This document shows positions 15,541 to 20,408 of a DNA stretch of 20,408 bases, in pieces. The stretch lies in NCBI GenBank assembly GCA_044355655.1, contig JBIKXS010000046.1, positions 1-20,408 of the forward strand. The letters are read 5' to 3'. The DNA comes from UBA3064 sp023258775 (GTDB lineage: Bacteria; Pseudomonadota; Gammaproteobacteria; Burkholderiales; Burkholderiaceae_E). The position numbers and the translations under genes are program-made. A model generated the notes under the pieces. It saw only the letters and a list, made by a program, of their open reading frames with translations, searched no databases and was not told where the DNA came from. The stretch's first letter is position 1. Each line of letters begins with the position of its first letter.

Positions 15541-15674
15541 TCACCAGCAGTGAAACTAAAACACTATCACAAAACAAAACTCCCCAGCCCCCCAATGATG
15601 CCTTGAGCGGTATATGCCTGTTTGTGGCCAATCGACGCTCCGAGTTCAGCTACTTGGTCCTTGAGACAGCCTAA
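15528..15674 (+). CDS. possible small hypothetical protein
   Basis: A 48-residue frame from GTG, starting VIDTFTSSETKTLSQNK and ending with ANRRSEFSYLVLETA. The C-terminal part looks protein-like, but the start lies inside a palindrome and no ribosome binding site is visible. It may be a fragment. Beyond it, up to 15810, I see only a short tandem run of CGCTTCCT (2.5 units near 15712-15727) and no gene. Confidence 0.2.
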   Translation: MIDTFTSSETKTLSQNKTPQPPNDALSGICLFVANRRSEFSYLVLETA

Positions 15675-15810
15675 TCGGGAGCGTCTTGCCTTGCTAGTGC
15701 AATCATCGCTTCCTCGCTTCCTCGCTTCGTGCTGACTTGCTTGCCAGCATCAAAGTCAAGTGCCGTGGATCTAAAAATCGTATTAGTTTTCACCCTCAAC
15801 TAAAAACCCT

Positions 15811-16113
15811 ATGATCTGGACTATGACGCATTCAGAACTACTAAGCCGCTATAGCGCTGAAATTCATCGCATCGTTGGAAGAAATCGATCCTGTAATCCT
15901 CGGATTTTCGGGTCGGTTCTTCATGGCAATGACACGGAACGAAGCGACATCGATTTCCTTGTCGATCCACTTCCTGGCGCGACATTATTGGATTTGGGAG
16001 CGATTCAGATTGAACTTGAAGAAACCCTCGGCGTTGCAGTTGATGTACTTACGCCGGGCGATTTACCAGTTAATTTTCGTGACAAGGTGCTCCGTGAAGC
16101 CATGCCGATATGA
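15811..16113 (+). CDS. mntA: MntA-type nucleotidyltransferase antitoxin
   Basis: A 100-residue minimal nucleotidyltransferase. The active site is complete: GSVLHGN (34-40) followed by RSDIDFLVD with the metal-binding D46 and D48, and a third acidic residue at D78 in VAVDVLT. The LLDLGAIQIELEETLG helix and the ending DKVLREAMPI are typical of MntA. Known MntA proteins add AMP units to a tyrosine of the HepT toxin and so block its RNase activity (type VII toxin-antitoxin). The gene may start at 15811 or at the ATG at 15823 (MTHSELL), which fits the usual family N-terminus; neither has a clear ribosome binding site. Its stop overlaps the start of hepT by four bases (ATGA). The partner is broken, so the antitoxin may now be without a target. 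Confidence 0.9.
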   Translation: MIWTMTHSELLSRYSAEIHRIVGRNRSCNPRIFGSVLHGNDTERSDIDFLVDPLPGATLLDLGAIQIELEETLGVAVDVLTPGDLPVNFRDKVLREAMPI

Positions 16114-16466
16114 ATGCCAAGAAACATTCGTTACGAGTTACTGACGACCTTGATCATGTGCTTGATGCAATTAAACTTTCGCGCGGGTACACACGGGACT
16201 TATCAAAAGATGAATTGATCGCCGACAGAAAAACTCAATAAGCCGTTATCTTGAACATGGTTGTGATCGGTGAAGCTGCGACAAAGCTCATCGATCACAA
16301 CCCAGCGTTCGCGGCACAGCATCCCCAAATTCCATCGCAGAAGATTCGGGGCATGCGAAATAGACTCGCGCATGGTTACTTCGACATAAATCTCGACATC
16401 GTCTGGAATACGGTCCAGGACGCTTTTCCCGAACTTGAGGAACAAATTAGGAAAATTCATTCGTAG
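16110..16466 (+). pseudogene. hepT: HepT-type toxin gene with an in-frame nonsense codon
   Basis: The frame opens at ATG 16110, overlapping the mntA stop as ATGA, and reads MNAKKHSLRVTDDLDHVLDA and on through SRGYTRDLSKDELIADRKTQ. A TAA follows at 16239-16241 (codon 44). The same frame then continues AVILNMVVIGEAATKLID and ends at 16466. The family normally has glutamine at the stop position (KTQQAVI-like), so a single C-to-T change from CAA explains the break. The catalytic RX4HXY motif of HEPN RNases, R83, H88 and Y90 in RNRLAHGYF, is intact but lies after the stop. A short restart from TTG at 16251 could make a fragment lacking the first helix. As it stands the toxin is most likely inactive. 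Confidence 0.88.
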
Positions 16467-16533
16467 CGCTCCGCATTGCATATCCCGCTCGGATCTGAGT
16501 AAACCTTGCCCAGCCACTTCTTATCAAGCTGAA

Positions 16534-16659
16534 GATGGCAACGGTAGAGAACTGGCACGCCAAGATATCCCCTACACAGACTTTCAACGCCGAAAGCTCA
16601 CGCGCTACGTCACCTGGGACACCGAGCATTGGGTCATCATGCTGCCTAGTGAAGATTGA
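16534..16659 (+). pseudogene. 3' fragment of a second DUF6876-like gene
   Basis: Only the last 41 codons remain, with NGRELARQDIPYTDFQ, VTWDTEHWVIM and the family ending LPSED before a TGA at 16657-16659. It begins 68 bases after the hepT stop, and no corresponding N-terminal part is found upstream. It is in one frame throughout, unlike the copy ending at 15512. Confidence 0.65.
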
Positions 16660-16663
16660 GCAT

Positions 16664-16688
16664 GAGGTGTTGTGTTACACGACACCTC
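16664..16688. repeat. palindromic repeat, family B (copy 2)
   Basis: GAGGTGTTGTGT and ACACGACACCTC around one central T form a 12-bp inverted repeat with one mismatched or wobble position. The inner core GTGTTACACGACAC is the same as at 14114-14130. No T-run follows. Just downstream, CCGTGCCGCTGCCATGGT (16696-16713) recurs exactly at 18950-18967. Confidence 0.55.
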
Positions 16689-16825
16689 CCCCCAGCCGTG
16701 CCGCTGCCATGGTCGCGGTTAACACCTAACATTGATAACAAAAATAATTTCCTTGCAACTAATGTAAGATAGTCCAAAATGAAAGTGCAAAATAGAACTT
16801 AACTTCAACCTGTCGAGGTGCCTTT

Positions 16826-17941
16826 ATGAGATTACATCAAGGATTAGCAGTTGCTATGGTTGCCGTGCTAAGTGCTTGCGGAGGAGGCGGTGATGGTGCG
16901 TCAACTTCATTACCGGAAACGGGAGCACCAACTACGCCAGCGGCAACGGGAGCACCAACTACGCCAGCGGCAACGGGAGCACCAACTACGCCAGCGGCAA
17001 CGGGAGCACCAACTACGCCAGCGGCAACGGTTAAGTTCAATTCAGAAAATTACGTTACTGCAACAAAAGAAGCTTTCTCTGGCGTTAACAATATTAATTC
17101 CTTCGGAAGTTTAGCCCTGGGCGTTGAAAGCGCTCCAAGAGACTTTATGGTCAAAATAGTAATTCAGAAGTTAATCACGGAACGTTCCAAAAAGCGACCT
17201 AACCGTCTTAATGTTGTTTCAGGTTTGGTGGAAGAGAACTCGTACTCATGTCCGAACGGAGGTAATGCGCTCTTCGTCGAATCAGATCAAGATGGAGACT
17301 ATGAAACTATCGAGACTGGTGACTCGGTGAAGATTACGTACAACAATTGCGGGGAAACCCTTGGTACAGTTAAATTTATTCTGAACGGTGAGATGACATT
17401 AAAGGTAGTCTCCTACAAGGAGGAGGGCTACACTGATATTGGTGTAGACGATGTTGTTATACGTAATCTAAGTTTTTCCTCGGATTTTCAAAGTGGTTCG
17501 CTTAACGGGTCTTTGAGGGTTGGATATACATATACTGATTCGTCTGATAATAAGATGGATTTAGATATGTCGGTCACTGATTCCCTATCAGCTAAGATTA
17601 AATTTACGAGCGGCGCTGAGAAAACATGGATGTATAGCAACGGGTTCAAGATCATTTCGTCGGTGAGTGATGTGGAAACCACGATGTCGGTATCTGGTAA
17701 GGCATCTACCGCTGATCTTGGGTCAGGCTCAATCACATATTCGACTCAAACGCCATTACTCGTCCCGCAGAATTCTCAATTCCCAGTTGCCGGTGTAATG
17801 ACGCTTAAGGCGGAGGCGGGTGGTACAACCAAGATCGAAGCGACGGCGAGTTCAGACGCAAAGGTCAGTCTTGATCAAAACGACGATGGCACATTCGAAA
17901 CGTCTACGTCAGTACCTTGGCGTGACGTTCTCAATCGCTAG
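16826..17941 (+). CDS. lipoprotein with four 27-bp (TGAPTTPAA) repeats
   Basis: A 371-residue exported lipoprotein. A short signal peptide ends in a lipobox VLSAC with the lipidated C18, followed by GGGGDG, a spacer typical of anchored lipoproteins. Residues 32-67 are four identical nine-residue units, TGAPTTPAA, forming a proline- and threonine-rich stalk. The rest is beta-rich, with two acidic loops (ESDQDGDYET and SLDQNDDGTFE) that resemble calcium-binding turns and two cysteines (SCPNGG, NNCGE) that could pair. GAGGTG five bases before the ATG is a good ribosome binding site. The next gene, a barrel-like outer membrane protein, starts 12 bases after its stop, so they form an operon and may act together at the outer membrane. 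No family is recognised. Confidence 0.8.
   Translation: MRLHQGLAVAMVAVLSACGGGGDGASTSLPETGAPTTPAATGAPTTPAATGAPTTPAATGAPTTPAATVKFNSENYVTATKEAFSGVNNINSFGSLALGVESAPRDFMVKIVIQKLITERSKKRPNRLNVVSGLVEENSYSCPNGGNALFVESDQDGDYETIETGDSVKITYNNCGETLGTVKFILNGEMTLKVVSYKEEGYTDIGVDDVVIRNLSFSSDFQSGSLNGSLRVGYTYTDSSDNKMDLDMSVTDSLSAKIKFTSGAEKTWMYSNGFKIISSVSDVETTMSVSGKASTADLGSGSITYSTQTPLLVPQNSQFPVAGVMTLKAEAGGTTKIEATASSDAKVSLDQNDDGTFETSTSVPWRDVLNR
16919..17026 (+). repeat. four perfect tandem 27-bp repeats inside the lipoprotein gene
   Basis: Units begin at 16919, 16946, 16973 and 17000 and are identical as read here. Each starts ACGGGAGCACC and encodes TGAPTTPAA. Because 27 is a multiple of three, changes in copy number keep the frame and only lengthen or shorten the stalk. 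Confidence 0.95.
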
Positions 17942-17953
17942 GGTCGAGGATTA

Positions 17954-18763
17954 ATGTCGTTGAAGGCAGCTTACCTGCTTTCAGCAGCGATATTAGGGTC
18001 GCTACCAATGGTGGCCTGGGGTGCCTGCGCGCTTTCCTCAGTCGAACCATCGGTCGGTGTAGCGAGAGAGCATTGGTCAGAGTACTCTCGTGATGATCGC
18101 CGTATTGTCTTGGAAACTGGGAGGCTTGAAGCTTTTGGGTTAGGTTTATCCGGAACCTGCGGTGATCTGTCCTTAAAGTTTGATCTGGTTAAGCGATCGG
18201 GTATACGTCAGTATGAAGGATTTTCAAATCGAGGGCAGGCGGTTCGTACTGCGTCAGATATTGACGTTCTAGGACTGGTGGCAACAGCGACTTATACGAC
18301 GGACTTAGCGAGCATCTCCCTATTCGGGGCTTCTCGTCAATCCGATAGGGTTATCAGGAGTAAAGGAGCTGTTGCTGGCTATCCAGAAGAATTCGAGCAG
18401 TATTTTGCTGGTGCCGCTCTCGGAAAACATTGGAACTTAAATACAGAGTTGTCACTAAACCTGAGTGGGTTTATGTCGGTCGGAAAGGGTAGCATGGCTG
18501 TGGAACTTCCTGGGGCAGATCGCCTCAGGCTCAACCTTGGGCAAACTAGGGCAAGAGGTGGACAGCTGAAACTAGGCTACACGCCAATTGAAGCACATCG
18601 CGACTGGAAAACGTTTCTTTTGTTTGACGCTAATACGGAGGCGACAGAAGCAGGTCGAGTAGCCACTGTATACCAAGACGGAGTACCAATAAGTGCCGCC
18701 TATCAACCCAGATTTACTCTAAAAACTAGATCTGTAAGAATTGGTATCGAGCGAACATTCTAA
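17954..18763 (+). CDS. outer membrane beta-barrel-like protein
   Basis: A 269-residue secreted protein with a signal peptide (about 1-24, ending VAWGA) and then alternating polar and hydrophobic strands with aromatic residues: LSLKFDLVKRSG, LVATATYTTDLASISLFGAS, LSLNLSGFMSVG and GGQLKLGYTPI. The final residues SVRIGIERTF end in phenylalanine, the usual signal for insertion by the Bam machinery. This supports an outer membrane barrel, although no family name can be given. GAGGA lies before the ATG. It follows the lipoprotein by 12 bases; a lipoprotein and a barrel made together often form one complex. The barrel topology is inference from pattern only. Confidence 0.7.
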   Translation: MSLKAAYLLSAAILGSLPMVAWGACALSSVEPSVGVAREHWSEYSRDDRRIVLETGRLEAFGLGLSGTCGDLSLKFDLVKRSGIRQYEGFSNRGQAVRTASDIDVLGLVATATYTTDLASISLFGASRQSDRVIRSKGAVAGYPEEFEQYFAGAALGKHWNLNTELSLNLSGFMSVGKGSMAVELPGADRLRLNLGQTRARGGQLKLGYTPIEAHRDWKTFLLFDANTEATEAGRVATVYQDGVPISAAYQPRFTLKTRSVRIGIERTF

Positions 18764-18869
18764 GGCTCTAAGCTCTGACTTGAAAAAACTTTAGCGTTCG
18801 GATTCAGCCGCGAGCAAAGCCAATGACCAGGCTAGGTGTAAGACTTCGCCATTCAACCAACCCCAATCA

Positions 18870-18896
18870 CAAAGTGTCGGTTGAACCGACACTTTG
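18870..18896. repeat. palindromic repeat, family A (copy 2)
   Basis: Two perfect 13-base arms, CAAAGTGTCGGTT and AACCGACACTTTG, around one central G. It is the more perfect copy of the palindrome at 14067-14091. It lies about 100 bases beyond the barrel gene and before the convergent hydrolase gene, where it could end transcription in both directions, although neither side has a long T-run. Confidence 0.6.
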
Positions 18897-19022
18897 TATG
18901 CTGAGCATCACACATTCACCGCGGTGTTACCCCACCCAACCCACCCCAACCGTGCCGCTGCCATGGTTACCGTTAGTTTGCTGTAATGCCGCTCCAACAT
19001 GACGACTAACCGAGCACCAGCG

Positions 19023-19886
19023 TTACTTAGCAAAATGCTTTTTCAAGAAAGCTAGTACGTTTTTCATTGATTGGATTCGTGCTTGATCTTGCCCGACTAG
19101 AGTGACCCGTCCTCCATTGGCGTTTTTTGCGACGGGGTCGAAGAACTGAATCGGTTGAGTATTGATACTGTCAAATCCATGCGCCGCGTTTTCATACATG
19201 ATGACTTCGAGAGGTAGTTTCGGATGGGCTGCTTTCAATTCTTCACAAATAAATGGTGAGGTATCGTAATCATCTCGTGTACCGTTATGAATTTGAAGAG
19301 GTGCTCCGGTGGGCATCGATTGATCCACCACGCGAGAAGCGATCCCATTCTTAACCCAGATGTCGCAAACAGGATAGAAGGCTATGTGTGCCGCAAACTT
19401 GGCTGGCTCTAATGACTGAGGCGCATCTTTGGGCTTCTTCCCAAATGCCGTTGTGACGCTGTTTACACCGCCCCAAGAGAAACCCATGATCGCAATCCTG
19501 TCCTTATCAAGCTTTGGATGCGAAGATAAGAACATCCAAGCTCCCCACACATCTGGCATGGTGTCAAGTGTGGTGCGAGGACGTTGGTTAAATGTGGTGA
19601 CACCTCGGGCCGCCCACATGTCAAGCTCCAGTACTGCGAACCCATTGGCAACAAGATACTCTGTATGGAACTTACCTCTAGAGTCGGGTCCGGCACTTCC
19701 ATGAACTATAACTATAGAGGGTAGTTGATCGCCCTTTGGTAGGGTCAACTTGGCAGGTACCTCTGAGGGCGTTGGGCTTCCTGAATAACCAATTCCTAAG
19801 GTTTTAATTCTTACAATGCTAGGCTCGGCGCCATGGGCTGATCCTACAAGAACAGTTAACAAGAGCCCAATAAGTGCCGCGCGCAT
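19023..19886 (-). CDS. exported dienelactone-hydrolase-family alpha/beta hydrolase
   Basis: A 288-residue hydrolase, numbered from the GTG at 19889; ATG at 19886, with GAGAG upstream, is the better start. A signal peptide ends near SAHGAEP (about 22). The oxyanion strand is IVIVHGSAGPDSRG (59-72), the nucleophile is S138 in GFSWGG, the acid is D206 or D207 in NGTRDDYD, and the catalytic histidine is H237 in NAAHGFD. Dienelactone hydrolase proper uses cysteine, while serine with this layout is common in the wider family, so this is probably a periplasmic esterase or peptidase-like enzyme of unknown substrate. An insertion sequence begins about 50 bases upstream of its start and may have replaced or cut its promoter. 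Confidence 0.88.
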   Translation of the reverse strand: MRAALIGLLLTVLVGSAHGAEPSIVRIKTLGIGYSGSPTPSEVPAKLTLPKGDQLPSIVIVHGSAGPDSRGKFHTEYLVANGFAVLELDMWAARGVTTFNQRPRTTLDTMPDVWGAWMFLSSHPKLDKDRIAIMGFSWGGVNSVTTAFGKKPKDAPQSLEPAKFAAHIAFYPVCDIWVKNGIASRVVDQSMPTGAPLQIHNGTRDDYDTSPFICEELKAAHPKLPLEVIMYENAAHGFDSINTQPIQFFDPVAKNANGGRVTLVGQDQARIQSMKNVLAFLKKHFAK

Positions 19887-20013
19887 CACATTCTCTCAAT
19901 TGAAATTCACAAAATCGAGGGTATAACATTGCTTTGTAAGCGTTCCGCCAACACACCTTGAATCTTGAGTTTCTTCCGTCCAGGATCGCGAGGTTCTTGA
20001 TACGGGGGAAGCG

Positions 20014-20391
20014 ATGGATATCACAGAGGTCAAATGGCCAGCAAGAAGAAGACGGGGTCGTCATTCAAACGAGTTTAAACGAGAGATTGTTAAGGCCTGC
20101 CAAGCGCCAGGCGTGTCGACGGCAAGCGTTGCGTTGGCCAATGGTATCAATGCCAATCTCTTGCGTCGTTGGGTGTTGGAATCGGGTCAAGGTGGACCGG
20201 TAAGAGAACAGCATCCAGAGCCTGGTTCGATAGCGCATAAGCCCGAGTTTGTTCAGCTTGCCAGTGACGTGAAAGGTATGGCTGCCGCCGGCTCAAAGCT
20301 CGACCTTGTGTTGGAACGAGGCGGGTATCGGGTCGTAGCCTCCGGGTCGAGTACGGTGTGCGCTGCCTTCGTGCGTGCGCTCCTGGCATGA
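20014..20391 (+). CDS. tnpA: IS66-family accessory protein TnpA
   Basis: A 125-residue DNA-binding protein of the IS66 transposition set. A basic N-terminus (ARRRRGRHSNEFKREIVKAC) leads into a helix-turn-helix with PGVSTASVALANGINANLLRRW (about 32-53), followed by a variable linker and a C-terminal SKLDLVLERGGYRV segment, which is typical. GGGGGAAG lies before the ATG at 20014. The stop overlaps the tnpB start as ATGA. It appears intact, so the element may be functional if the unseen part is complete. Confidence 0.88.
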   Translation: MDITEVKWPARRRRGRHSNEFKREIVKACQAPGVSTASVALANGINANLLRRWVLESGQGGPVREQHPEPGSIAHKPEFVQLASDVKGMAAAGSKLDLVLERGGYRVVASGSSTVCAAFVRALLA

Positions 20392-20408
20392 TTAGAGTCG
20401 ACTCGGTA
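20388..20408 (+). CDS. tnpB: IS66-family TnpB, first seven codons (3' partial)
   Basis: The ATG overlaps the tnpA stop. The seven visible residues, MIRVDSV, match the common TnpB start MIR-D. The rest lies beyond the window. Confidence 0.65.

Larger units (their letters stand above)
16534..16688 (+). repeat. direct repeat, copy 2 (flanks MntA-HepT on the right)
   Basis: Partner of 15387-15540. The alignment covers the last part of the DUF6876-like gene and the palindrome after it. The copies have diverged at scattered positions, so they are not a fresh target duplication. Confidence 0.65.
19936..20408 (+). mobile_element. IS66-family insertion sequence, left end (truncated by window edge)
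   Basis: A sequence GTAAGCGTTCCGCC at 19936 matches the GTAAGCG tip usual for IS66 terminal inverted repeats. The tnpA gene and the first codons of tnpB follow in the normal order. The 8 bases before the tip (ATTGCTTT) are the candidate target duplication; the right end is outside the window, so this cannot be confirmed here. Confidence 0.75.

Noticed and set aside
16919..17026. CRISPR-like array
   Set aside because: The units are directly adjacent with no spacers and lie inside a coding region.
16837..17114. Repeat-containing frames on both strands opposite the lipoprotein repeats
   Set aside because: They are only alternative readings of the 27-bp units; the lipoprotein frame has the lipobox, ribosome binding site and full length.
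13960..19000. Possible integron cassette array with attC sites, suggested by small genes, a toxin-antitoxin module and palindromes
   Set aside because: The palindromes lack the paired GTTRRRY/RYYYAAC core sites in attC layout, the genes lie in both orientations, and no integrase is visible.

Overview
The window looks like chromosomal accessory DNA of a beta-proteobacterium of the Burkholderiales type (Alcaligenaceae or Comamonadaceae-like). The main reason is four periplasmic Bug/TctC-type solute receptors within 6 kb, an expansion typical of that order. They sit beside a class III CoA-transferase and a TauD/TfdA-type dioxygenase. GC content looks intermediate by eye. The species cannot be named from the sequence alone.

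Left part (1-2060): the 3' end of an XRE-type antitoxin-like regulator, then decayed DNA. The clearest remnant is a minus-strand SAM methyltransferase pseudogene (469-961) with an in-frame stop and an internal deletion. Further coding traces lie between 962 and 2061, and one weak short ORF (1389-1778).

Catabolic/uptake block (2062-9040): a Bug receptor on the minus strand is divergent from a plus-strand series: CoA-transferase, Bug receptor (4-nt overlap), Bug receptor, Bug receptor, Fe(II)/2-oxoglutarate dioxygenase. No TctA/TctB membrane subunits and no dedicated regulator are present. A reasonable inference is capture of an organic acid by the receptors, CoA activation by the transferase and oxidation by the dioxygenase. 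The substrate is unknown.

Middle block (9170-12742, mostly minus strand): a two-TM zinc-ribbon protein, a YbdK-type carboxylate-amine ligase pseudogene, a conserved-looking hypothetical protein, a winged-helix regulator, and a SAM methyltransferase with an N-terminal CxxC pair. Then (13030-14964, plus strand) come a membrane protein whose first segment is cut off by an in-frame TGA, a second winged-helix regulator paralogous to the first, a run of hairpins, and a DUF4395-type membrane protein.

Right part (15158-20408): a frameshifted DUF6876-like gene; an MntA-HepT (type VII) toxin-antitoxin module whose hepT carries a nonsense codon; a second 3' fragment of the DUF6876-like gene, so that the module lies between two direct repeats; a lipoprotein with four perfect 27-bp repeats followed by an outer-membrane beta-barrel-like protein; a minus-strand dienelactone-hydrolase-family protein; and the left end of an IS66-family element running off the window. 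Several palindrome families recur between 14.0 and 18.9 kb. The broken genes, repeats and insertion sequence show an active, decaying accessory region. No CRISPR array, rRNA or tRNA was recognised.
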